From: Chloroflexota bacterium
GTDB lineage: Bacteria; Chloroflexota; Anaerolineae; Anaerolineales; DRMV01
Direction of reading: 5' to 3'
NCBI GenBank assembly: GCA_013153135.1
Contig: JAADFA010000008.1
Span: 1 to 26,971, forward strand
DNA length: 26,971 nucleotides
Positions 1 to 6,219 of the stretch are shown piece after piece. The position numbers and the translations under genes were made by a program. The notes under the pieces were generated by a model, which ran no database searches, was not told the DNA's origin, and worked only from the letters and a program-made list of their open reading frames with translations. The first letter of the stretch is position 1, and each line of letters opens with the position of its first letter.

Positions 1-271
1 CTTCAAAGGTGGGCAGGTCGTGTATGGGCAGTTGCAGGATTGCGTCAGCCAGGTCCCCCCAGCCGCGCGCGTAGGCCAGCTCTCGAAAGCGGTCTTCGGC
101 CTGCTGCAGGGCTGCGCGCAAGTCGTCCCACGCGCGGCGCCGGTCGAGCCAATCCGCGGTCGCGTCCACGGCCTCCGCGGCCACAGACGCGCCGGGTACG
201 CCCACGGCCCCGAGGGCCTTGAGGGCGAAGGACACGATTTCACGCACGGGGTAGGATTTGGGTTTGGACAT
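1..271 (-). CDS. Unrecognised protein, N-terminal 90 residues only
   Basis: The gene starts at an ATG (271-269) and runs off the left edge, so only about 90 residues are visible. They read as a short basic N-terminus (MSKPKSYPVREI), an Ala/Gly/Val-rich helix, then an amphipathic helix rich in Arg, Asp and Trp, ending near LQLPIHDLPTFE. There is no signal peptide. I do not recognise the family. The helical start with an LPxHDLP-like segment resembles N-terminal effector-associated regions of some large multidomain NTPases of Chloroflexota and Cyanobacteria, but this is only a resemblance. No Shine-Dalgarno sequence precedes the ATG. A TGG-TATACT extended -10 ends six bases before it, so a leaderless transcript is likely. 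The codon pattern is open throughout and GC-rich at third positions like the neighbours. Confidence 0.7.
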   Translation of the reverse strand, partial: MSKPKSYPVREIVSFALKALGAVGVPGASVAAEAVDATADWLDRRRAWDDLRAALQQAEDRFRELAYARGWGDLADAILQLPIHDLPTFE

Positions 272-277
272 GAGGAT

Positions 278-286
278 AGTATACCA
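278..286 (-). promoter_or_regulatory. Extended -10 of the left-edge gene, probably leaderless
   Basis: On the minus strand TGG-TATACT is followed by six bases and then the ATG, so a start site about seven bases past the -10 falls on the start codon. The -35 region lies inside the GTCGGTA heptamer repeats. Confidence 0.55.
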
Positions 287-567
287 GTCGGTAGTCGGTA
301 GTCGGTAGGAGGGCGGGGAGCGGGGAGAAAGAAAGCAAGAAGTTGGTGGTTGGTGGTTGGAAGATGGCAAGTAAGCAGGGGGCAGGGAGCGGGGGAGCGG
401 GCAGCAAGAAGTTGGATGTTTGAGGTTGGAAGTTGGCTTGTCTGGCGACTGCCGACTGCTTGCTATCCGCTCCCTGCTCTGGGCGCACGGCAGTGCGCCC
501 CTACGGCCGACTGCCGACTACCGACTTTATCGCCAACCTCCAACCACCAACTTCCAACCTCCAACTT
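287..567. repeat. Cluster of heptanucleotide tandem repeats (STRR-like)
   Basis: This gene-free stretch (272-576) is built of short in-phase 7-bp arrays. They are GTCGGTA x3 (287-307); GTTGGTG x2 plus GTTGGAA (342-362); purine-rich GGG(G/A/C)nnn units (378-405); AAGTTGG and variants x4 (409-436); CGACTGC x2 (446-459); CCGACTG/A/T x3 (507-527); and CCAACCT/CCAACCA/CCAACTT x5 (533-567). Arrays on the right are reverse complements of those on the left: CCGACTA pairs with TAGTCGG, CCAACTT with AAGTTGG. They flank a GC palindrome at 481-500. The arrangement resembles the short tandemly repeated repetitive (STRR) heptamers known from cyanobacteria. ORFs here translate only to repetitive TTNFQPPT-like peptides and are not genes. 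The last array ends 10 bp from the stop codon of the DUF2085 gene. Confidence 0.85.
481..500. repeat. GC palindrome inside the heptamer cluster
   Basis: GGGCGCAC (481-488), loop GGCA, GTGCGCCC (493-500) is a perfect 8-bp inverted repeat followed by CTACGG. Similar GTAGGGGCGCAC-type palindromes are dispersed repeats in several Chloroflexota and cyanobacterial genomes (from memory). It has no T-tract, so it is not an obvious terminator. Confidence 0.7.
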
Positions 568-576
568 CTTGCTTAC

Positions 577-1572
577 CTACCTCCCTTCTCCCTCATGCTT
601 GCGCTGTGCCAGGCTCGGATATTGCTTGAGTAACAGCCGGTATGCTTCATCCATGCTCTCATCCATCTGCGGCACCATGAACCACGCGGTGGCCAATCCG
701 AAAATGGCGCCCGTGAGAGTGCGCAGGAACGGCGTGCTCTCACGGTAAGGAATAAAAGAGCCCGGAATTTGGCTTAACAGTTGACTAAGGCCGTCTAGCC
801 CAATGGGCACTGCTGCCAAGGCCCACCAGTACCATTTGAGGGGCCGGATGCGGCGTCCGCGACGCTTGAGGAGCCAGTACACCAATGTGAATAAGAAGAA
901 CATTCCCCACAACGCGATATCCCGCTGACAAATGGCGACTTTGTACCCCACCTCTTCGTCGCCGATATACGCGCGCGCTGTCCATAGATCTTGCTCATCC
1001 AAGCCGGTGACCTCGCCAAACGTACGCCAACCCTTAACGTGAGCCGCGGCGCGCGGATACGCAGGCTGATCGCCAAAGAGAAACCAAGATCGGAACGCGA
1101 GTTGATGACAGGTGATGCTATATGCCTTGTAAATCGCACGCGCAGGTCCTTCCCAACCTAGATGCATCAACACTGGTGCGAGAAAGGGCAGCGTTACAAA
1201 CAAGCCCATAAAAAGCAAGAAACCTGTGAGGAAATGCTTGGAAACCCAAAAGAAGATGCGGTCACCTAGTGGAATTTTGGTCGAGGCTACGGCTTTGTGA
1301 CCTAAAAGCTCTGCCCGAAAATCTTGTCCCTCGCGCGCAGCGGCCAGCGTTACTTCGAGACGGCGTTGATCAATAGGCGCTGCGAGGCGATAGCGTCCAA
1401 CTTCTACTTGAACCCGCGTACCCAACCGATGGGCCAAACGCGGATATTGACCGAGGTCCATCCGTACCACGCGGGCGCGATAGCGCGGGGCTAGGTCCTC
1501 TAACCAAGTTAGTACCTCGCGGGCATGTGGGTCCTCGGGGTGATAATAGACCGTCACGACTAGGTCAGTCAT
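577..1572 (-). CDS. Thioredoxin-fold / DUF2085 membrane fusion protein
   Basis: 331 residues. Residues 1-75 (TDLVVTVYYHP onwards, then VVRMDLGQYPRLAHRLGTRV) follow the glutaredoxin/thioredoxin-like pattern of a beta strand, a loop at the usual active-site position and a 'target amino-acid' strand. The loop is HPEDPH and has no CxxC, so redox activity is doubtful. From residue 105 there are about four to five membrane segments with the DUF2085 hallmark CHQ at 155-157, RSWFLFGDQ, and a second Cys-Gln (AICQRD). DUF2085 has no known function. The ATG at 1572 is chosen because AGGAGGG lies seven bases upstream; an upstream ATG would add 16 residues with no such site. It follows the tlpA-like gene, from which a hairpin terminator separates it, and its 3' end abuts the heptamer repeats. 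Confidence 0.8.
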   Translation of the reverse strand: MTDLVVTVYYHPEDPHAREVLTWLEDLAPRYRARVVRMDLGQYPRLAHRLGTRVQVEVGRYRLAAPIDQRRLEVTLAAAREGQDFRAELLGHKAVASTKIPLGDRIFFWVSKHFLTGFLLFMGLFVTLPFLAPVLMHLGWEGPARAIYKAYSITCHQLAFRSWFLFGDQPAYPRAAAHVKGWRTFGEVTGLDEQDLWTARAYIGDEEVGYKVAICQRDIALWGMFFLFTLVYWLLKRRGRRIRPLKWYWWALAAVPIGLDGLSQLLSQIPGSFIPYRESTPFLRTLTGAIFGLATAWFMVPQMDESMDEAYRLLLKQYPSLAQRKHEGEGR

Positions 1573-1599
1573 TGCGCGCCCTCCTGTTTTCGGGAAAGA

Positions 1600-1640
1600 G
1601 AGGAAGACGCCCGAGCTCATCCGATCCTGAGCCCGGGCGT
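1600..1640 (-). terminator. Hairpin terminator after the TlpA-like gene
   Basis: ACGCCCG-a-GCTCA (1607-1619) pairs with TGAGC-c-CGGGCGT (1628-1640), with one internal mismatch. Read on the minus strand it is followed by the pyrimidine-rich tract CTTCCTCTCTTTCC. It lies 31 bp past the stop codon at 1672. The tail is only moderately T-rich, so termination may be partial. Confidence 0.55.
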
Positions 1641-1671
1641 GTGGGCCTTCCTACAACGAATCTGAGAGCCC

Positions 1672-2205
1672 TCACGGCCGAACCAAACCCAAGCGTTGCA
1701 AATAGCTCAAGATGTCCTCGCGCGTGAGGACGCCAGGGTGGATAGCCGCGATGTTGCCCTGAGGATCAATGATGAACGTCGTTGGGTACCCGCGTACGCC
1801 GTACCGTTGGCTGAGATGCATATCCTCGTCTAAGGCGATGGGGAGCTGTAAGTTATGTGCCATGACGAAGCGTTGGACCTCGTCGGCCGACTCGCCTACG
1901 TTGATGGCCAATACCACGACCTCAGGTCCATATTCGCGATGCACAGCGTCAAGCAAGGGCATTTCCTCTCTACATGGCGTGCACCACGTGGCCCAAAAGT
2001 TGAGCAGCACCACGCGCCCGCGGTAGTCTTGTAGGGAAATGGTGCCGCCGTTGAGGGCGGGCAGAGTGAAGTCTGGGGCCGCGCGACCGACCCGAACCTG
2101 ACGTTGTGCGCGTAACAGCCAGCTGGCCACGAAACCCAGCCCAATCATGAGCACGGCCAAGCCAACGCCTCGCAATAAGGCCCGCCACGACGCGCGCTGC
2201 TGCAT
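1672..2205 (-). CDS. TlpA/ResA-like membrane-anchored thioredoxin
   Basis: 177 residues. An N-terminal membrane anchor (about residues 10-32) precedes an AhpC/TSA-Redoxin-type thioredoxin fold: APDFTLPALNGGTISLQDYRGRVVLLNFWATWCTPC, with active-site WCTPC at 74-78 and the cis-Pro loop GVRGYPTTF. Such proteins reduce disulfides outside the membrane, for example in cytochrome c maturation or general thiol quality control, and receive electrons from CcdA/DsbD. The gene for CcdA lies just upstream (43-bp gap), which fits that partnership. The ATG at 2205 is chosen because AGGAG sits seven bases upstream; a start eight codons earlier lacks this. Family assignment is firm. The substrate is not shown by the sequence, and no cytochrome c maturation gene is in the window. 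Confidence 0.9.
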   Translation of the reverse strand: MQQRASWRALLRGVGLAVLMIGLGFVASWLLRAQRQVRVGRAAPDFTLPALNGGTISLQDYRGRVVLLNFWATWCTPCREEMPLLDAVHREYGPEVVVLAINVGESADEVQRFVMAHNLQLPIALDEDMHLSQRYGVRGYPTTFIIDPQGNIAAIHPGVLTREDILSYLQRLGLVRP

Positions 2206-2247
2206 GGTCCCGCTCCTCTCGTACGACAACCCACCTGCGAAAAGGGC

Positions 2248-2991
2248 TCATGGGATCAAGATGCGGATAAGGTCGCCGAAGGTCTGCACCGACGATAGCC
2301 GCTCCAAGGTCCCCATGGTGAGCAAGATGCCGACAAAAATGAGAACGACACCCATGGCGATTTCCACATAGTGGGTAACTTTACGGTACTTGGTTAGTAC
2401 CATTGTCACCCAATCCACGCTCCACGCGGCCGCGAGGAAAGGTACAGCCAGCCCGGCAGAGTAGGCTGCGAGGAGCTGGGCGCCGACCCAATTCGAACCG
2501 CCTTGCAAAGTATAGGTAAGGATCGCACCCAAGATAGGCCCCACGCATGGCGACCAACCCGCGGAGAAAAACACCCCCAGTAAAAATGAGGCCAAGTAGC
2601 CACTTTTGTCTTCAAGTAGCTCATCCGCCTCATAACGAATGTCGTAAGCCAAGAAGGGAATACGCACCAAACCCGTCATGTGCAAGCCGAAAAGAATCAC
2701 GATCAGCCCGCCAATGCGGGAAAGGTAAAATCGAATATTAAACAGCAGCTGCCCAATAAGCGACGTCGCCAAGCCCAAGCCAATAAAGACCAGGCTAAAA
2801 CCCAAGATAAACGCCAGACCGTGGCTCAATGCGTACAAACGGGCCCGTCTTGAAGGCACATCGCCTAGACCTAAGGAACGGCCTGTGAGGTAGCTCACGT
2901 AGGCCGGAACTAAGGGTAGCACACAAGGGGTGACGAAGGACGCCAGACCGGCCCAGAACGCCATCCACAGGCCCACGTTCGATGCATCCAT
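2248..2991 (-). CDS. ccdA: CcdA-type thiol-disulfide transmembrane protein
   Basis: 247 residues with about six membrane segments. The two conserved cysteines of the DsbD-beta/CcdA family are seen as FVTPCVLPLVPAYVSYL (C23) and SAGWSPCVGPILGAIL (C149). Both lie next to prolines in symmetrical segments, as expected for the redox pair that carries electrons from cytoplasmic thioredoxin across the membrane. The likely recipient is the TlpA-like protein encoded next, and the likely donor is a cytoplasmic thioredoxin such as the one at 5257-6090. The ATG at 2991 is preceded by AAGGAGGA seven bases upstream; the longer frame would add 18 hydrophilic residues without a ribosome site. It follows the L,D-transpeptidase gene by 68 bp with no visible terminator, so it is probably co-transcribed with era and ldt. 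Confidence 0.92.
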   Translation of the reverse strand: MDASNVGLWMAFWAGLASFVTPCVLPLVPAYVSYLTGRSLGLGDVPSRRARLYALSHGLAFILGFSLVFIGLGLATSLIGQLLFNIRFYLSRIGGLIVILFGLHMTGLVRIPFLAYDIRYEADELLEDKSGYLASFLLGVFFSAGWSPCVGPILGAILTYTLQGGSNWVGAQLLAAYSAGLAVPFLAAAWSVDWVTMVLTKYRKVTHYVEIAMGVVLIFVGILLTMGTLERLSSVQTFGDLIRILIP

Positions 2992-3059
2992 GTTTCGTCC
3001 TCCTTGGGGGGTGAGTTCGACTTCCTTTTGGTTTGGATGCGGCATGCTCTAGTCCGGTG

Positions 3060-4157
3060 TCACACTTCAATCACCTGGACGATTGTGCCACCAGGCATTT
3101 GTACAGTTTTGTCGCCGGGCTCGTACGGCACAATCGGTTGCGTCCAGCGAAAGACCCATTTCGCGTCCTCAGGTCGCATGTTCACACATCCATGGGACAT
3201 GGGCACCCCAAAGTTGTTGTGCCAAAACGTGCTGTGTAGCGCGACCCCTTCGCCGACAAAGAGCATCGTCCAGCCAATGCCGGGCAGGTCATAGCCGCCG
3301 CCCGTCGTCCCGCCGCTCATATGCACCGAGACCAGCTTGCGCCAAATCGGATGGCTGCCTAAGGGAGTGGCCCATTTATCTGTGGGATTGCCGTACGCGT
3401 CGAATTTGGCTCCGGTGGACACGCGGCAGAAGTACACCTCTGTCTCGCCCTCATAGCACGACATGGTTTGATAAGTTACATCGACCACGATGCGTTTGTT
3501 CTCCACCTCGGGCGAGATAGGCTCCAGCTCGTCGGGCGTAATGGGGCGAAAGGCTTCTGCGCGTGCCCAGAAGGTATCGCCGTAGGACCCATAACGTTCG
3601 GTAACGTGGTACCACACCTGTCCCTGGTCGTCCTCGCGACGGCTGTCAACCCACATTACTTGGCTATAGTACAGCCGCGGGTATTGAGTGTGTTCCAACC
3701 ACGGAGAACGCGCGGGCGGATTGGCCAAGAAGATGTCAACGAAGGGTACGGTAACCTCAACCCACATACCTGGCTTGTCGCCGTAGGTGGGCAACTGGGT
3801 CAGGGGCTTGTTCGGTTGATGGCGCACGGGCTGCAGATAAGGAGCCCAAATGTAGCCTTCACCTGTGTCTACGAACCGCTGGCTGATGCGATAAGGATGG
3901 TAACCCGTAACTTCACGCAGCCAGGGCACAACCGCGTCTTCGAATAAGTAACCGATAGGTGAAGTGGTCGCGTCGGGGCGGGCGTACACCTCAATGCGCC
4001 CCCCGGTCGCGTTGCGCCCCAGGCGTTCGGCCTCGGGGAAGGTATACGCGAGAGGCATACGGCTGCGCACCCACGCGGGCAAACGCCGCCAAGCCACACC
4101 TCCTAACGCGGCCAGGGCGAGTTTGAGCACGTCTCGCCGGCTCAGGCGACCAGCCAT
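3060..4157 (-). CDS. Tat-exported L,D-transpeptidase (YkuD domain)
   Basis: 365 residues. The N-terminus MAGRLSRRDVLKLALAALGGVAW has a twin-arginine motif (SRRDVLK) and a hydrophobic h-region, so export is probably through Tat. The middle (about 55-215) contains two SH3-like stretches. The C-terminal YkuD domain (about 222-340) has the catalytic signature H308 ... S321-H-G-C324-V-N, with Cys324 the expected nucleophile. Such enzymes form 3-3 peptidoglycan cross-links or attach proteins to the wall. The gene starts 11 bp after the era stop codon and has GGGAGG ahead of its ATG, so it is translated as the second gene of an era operon. Its presence implies a peptidoglycan wall. Similar Tat-dependent YkuD proteins are, to my knowledge, common in Chloroflexota. 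Confidence 0.92.
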   Translation of the reverse strand: MAGRLSRRDVLKLALAALGGVAWRRLPAWVRSRMPLAYTFPEAERLGRNATGGRIEVYARPDATTSPIGYLFEDAVVPWLREVTGYHPYRISQRFVDTGEGYIWAPYLQPVRHQPNKPLTQLPTYGDKPGMWVEVTVPFVDIFLANPPARSPWLEHTQYPRLYYSQVMWVDSRREDDQGQVWYHVTERYGSYGDTFWARAEAFRPITPDELEPISPEVENKRIVVDVTYQTMSCYEGETEVYFCRVSTGAKFDAYGNPTDKWATPLGSHPIWRKLVSVHMSGGTTGGGYDLPGIGWTMLFVGEGVALHSTFWHNNFGVPMSHGCVNMRPEDAKWVFRWTQPIVPYEPGDKTVQMPGGTIVQVIEV

Positions 4158-4168
4158 GGTGCGCCTCC

Positions 4169-5110
4169 CTATCGGCGTCGTCGGGTCTTTTTGCCCTTGG
4201 GGGGCAGAGCAAACCCGAATTGCCGGAGTATTGCCTCGTCATTACGCCAATTTTTGCGTACTTTTACCCGCAAATCCAGGAAAACTTTGCGTCCGCTCAT
4301 GGCCTCAATGGCCTGCCGTGCCGTAGTCCCGATCTTTTTCAACATACTACCACCTTTGCCGATCACAATGCCCTTTTGCGATTCCCGTTCAACGAACAAA
4401 GTCGCCGCGATATACGCACCGGTTTCGCCTCGTTCTTTGTATTCATCAATGCGCACTGCGATGCTGTGGGGCACCTCGTCCCGCAAGTGTAGCAGCGCGG
4501 CCTCACGGATGAGGTCTGCCGCGATGTCGCGCTCGTAGAGGTCGGTGATTTGATCGGGGTCGTAATACGGCGGACCCTCAGGCAATAACTCGAGCAGCCG
4601 GGTTCGAAGCGCGTCAAGATTCTCGCCGGTGAGAGCGGAGATCCAAAGCGTCTCGGCACGCGGCAAGAGCGCGTGGTAGCGTTCTTCCCGCGCGGGGCGG
4701 GCGCTTGGTTCGACCAAATCGGCCTTGTTCAGAGCCAGGAGCACGGGCGTGCTGGGTGCGAGGCGTTGGATATTTTCCGCGACCATTTGATCCTCGGGCC
4801 CAGGCCACTGGCTCGCGTCGACCATAAAGAGCACTACATCAGCTTCTTCTAAAGCTTGCTCGGCTTCGTAGTTGAGGGAGTGCCCTAGCTTGTGCAAAGG
4901 TCGATGAATGCCGGGCGTGTCGATAAAGATAATTTGCCCTTGCTCAGTGGTCAAAATGCCCAATTGGCGCCGCCGGGTGGTTTGGGGTTTGGGCGAGACG
5001 GCCGCGACTTTTTGCCCTAGCAGCGCGTTGATCAAGGTGGATTTACCTACATTGGGCCGACCCGCCACAGCCACAAAGCCCGAGCGGAACCCTTCAGGAG
5101 TATCCCACAT
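4169..5110 (-). CDS. era: GTPase Era
   Basis: 313 residues, the usual Era length. The GTPase motifs are complete: G1 GRPNVGKS (17-24), switch region KPQTTRRR (41-48), G3 DTPG (64-67), G4 NKAD (128-131) and G5 SAL (158-160). The KH domain carries VIGKGGSMLKKIG (249-261). Era binds the 3' end of 16S rRNA and assists 30S ribosome assembly in the cytoplasm. The C-terminus ends in a basic KKTRRRR run. The ATG at 5110 is chosen because GAGGAGG lies just upstream; the longer frame adds 32 residues that are not Era-like. Promoter TGG-TACAAT sits at 5172-5180, directly beyond the terminator of the thioredoxin gene, so era probably leads the unit era-ldt-ccdA-tlpA. Confidence 0.96.
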   Translation of the reverse strand: MWDTPEGFRSGFVAVAGRPNVGKSTLINALLGQKVAAVSPKPQTTRRRQLGILTTEQGQIIFIDTPGIHRPLHKLGHSLNYEAEQALEEADVVLFMVDASQWPGPEDQMVAENIQRLAPSTPVLLALNKADLVEPSARPAREERYHALLPRAETLWISALTGENLDALRTRLLELLPEGPPYYDPDQITDLYERDIAADLIREAALLHLRDEVPHSIAVRIDEYKERGETGAYIAATLFVERESQKGIVIGKGGSMLKKIGTTARQAIEAMSGRKVFLDLRVKVRKNWRNDEAILRQFGFALPPKGKKTRRRR

Positions 5111-5171
5111 CCTTGCCTCCTCGTAAAAGTGGATGCCTCCACCCTTGCTAGCCAGGTTCCGTGTGGGCCTG

Positions 5172-5180
5172 ATTGTACCA
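5172..5180 (-). promoter_or_regulatory. Extended -10 promoter of era
   Basis: TGG-TACAAT on the minus strand, about 60 bp before the era ATG. No good -35 hexamer lies 16-18 bp upstream, where the terminator T-tract of the preceding gene sits, so the TGn extension probably compensates. Confidence 0.6.
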
Positions 5181-5186
5181 TTTTGA

Positions 5187-5220
5187 AACAAAAAGCCGCG
5201 CCTCAAGACGAGGCGCGGCT
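5187..5220 (-). terminator. Intrinsic terminator of the thioredoxin-TPR gene
   Basis: AGCCGCGCCTC (5194-5204) and GAGGCGCGGCT (5210-5220) form a perfect 11-bp stem with a 5-base loop. On the minus strand it is followed by TTTTTGTTT. It begins 36 bp after the stop at 5257. Confidence 0.9.
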
Positions 5221-5256
5221 GGCGCGGCTTGCACGCCGGTTTGACAGGGTACGACG

Positions 5257-6090
5257 CTAGAACAGCGCCATAGAAAGCTCGCGACGATATTGCCGCGTGA
5301 GCGGATGATTTTGCCCTAGAATCTCAAAGAGTCCAAGCAAGACCTTCCGCGGCATGTCGTTGTTCCAATGTTTATCCCGCCGGATGATTTCAATGAGCCC
5401 ATCCATCGCGGCTTCGAGGTTGCCACGGCGAATGAGGTCTAAAGCCCGGCGGTACATAGCCTCCAGCGGGTCGTCGCTCTCGCCCGCAGGATGGCTCTCA
5501 GCCCAAACTAAGGCCTCAGCCAAGGGCAACAACGTCTGCGCGGCCTGGTACTCACGGCTCGCGGGGAAGTGGCGCAACAACGACAGCGCCTCCCGCGCTC
5601 GACCGCGCATTAACAGCGCCTTGGCTAAGCCCAACCGTGCATGGGTCAACTCCGGCGCCTGCTCTAATACATCCCGATACACCGCTTCTGCTCCTTCCCA
5701 ATCGTGCATCTGCAACAAACTATCCGCTTTCTCCAGCGCCAGGTCTAAGGGCGAGGGCGCGAGCTTACGTAAGAACGCGCGCACTTGTCCTTCGGGCAAG
5801 GCTCCCATAAATTCGCCCACCACTTGGCCGTTGACGAATCCTTTGACCGTGGGGATGCCCCGCACGCCATAACGCATAGCCAGGGTGGGGTTCTCATCCA
5901 CGTTCACCTTCGCCAGGCGAAAGGCGCCGTCGGCTTCTTGAGCCAGACGCTCCAACAGCGGTCCCAAGATGCGGCAGGGGCCGCACCAGGGAGCCCAAAA
6001 GTCCACCACCACCGGGCGTTGCCGCGAATATTGCAACACCTCGGTGTCAAAGTCCTGTTCCGTAACGACTACAATATCCCCTTTCCGCAT
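5257..6090 (-). CDS. Thioredoxin with C-terminal TPR region (YbbN/CnoX-like)
   Basis: 277 residues. The thioredoxin domain (1-110) has VVVDFWAPWCGPCR with active site WCGPC at 35-39 and the cis-Pro loop RGIPTVKGF. Residues about 115-277 are helical repeats typical of YbbN-type proteins (DLALEKADSLLQMHDWEGAEAVYRDVL, then ALLMRGRAREALSLL, then RRALDLIRRGNLEAAMDGL), ending in the family-like WNNDMPRKVLLGLFEILG. These proteins act as cytoplasmic redox-linked chaperones (CnoX in E. coli, where the redox motif is degenerate). Here the CGPC site is intact, so reductase activity is likely and it could supply electrons to CcdA. The ATG at 6090 follows AAGGAGGAG closely. It is a single-gene unit with its own promoter and terminator. 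Confidence 0.93.
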   Translation of the reverse strand: MRKGDIVVVTEQDFDTEVLQYSRQRPVVVDFWAPWCGPCRILGPLLERLAQEADGAFRLAKVNVDENPTLAMRYGVRGIPTVKGFVNGQVVGEFMGALPEGQVRAFLRKLAPSPLDLALEKADSLLQMHDWEGAEAVYRDVLEQAPELTHARLGLAKALLMRGRAREALSLLRHFPASREYQAAQTLLPLAEALVWAESHPAGESDDPLEAMYRRALDLIRRGNLEAAMDGLIEIIRRDKHWNNDMPRKVLLGLFEILGQNHPLTRQYRRELSMALF

Positions 6091-6162
6091 AGCTCCTCCT
6101 TTCACTCAATCCAGCAACCGTCTTAAAACCAATGACGTTACGCGCGGCCCCGTGTCATTTTT

Positions 6163-6168
6163 ATTATA
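6163..6168 (-). promoter_or_regulatory. -10 element of the thioredoxin-TPR gene
   Basis: TATAAT on the minus strand, 72 bp before the ATG. No clear -35 hexamer is found at 16-18 bp. An AT-rich block farther upstream (about 6202-6235) may help polymerase binding. Confidence 0.45.
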
Positions 6169-6201
6169 CAAAGGTACGCCAAATGGTCTGCCTTGTGCGT
6201 G

Positions 6202-6219
6202 GAAATTTTTACAAATTTC
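6202..6219 (-). other. AT-rich hairpin just after the MFS stop codon
   Basis: GAAATTT (6202-6208) and AAATTTC (6213-6219) form a perfect 7-bp inverted repeat immediately downstream of the MFS gene. It is too AT-rich for a standard terminator. It may protect the 3' end or belong to the promoter region of the thioredoxin gene. Confidence 0.35.

Noticed and set aside
287..567. Possible CRISPR array
   Set aside because: The repeats are 7 bp, directly tandem and differ from array to array; there are no spacers of constant length and no cas genes.
240..748. Overlapping open frames on both strands in the heptamer cluster (for example 240-488 minus, 350-748 plus)
   Set aside because: They translate only the 7-bp repeats into periodic peptides, have no ribosome sites and partly overlap the DUF2085 gene.
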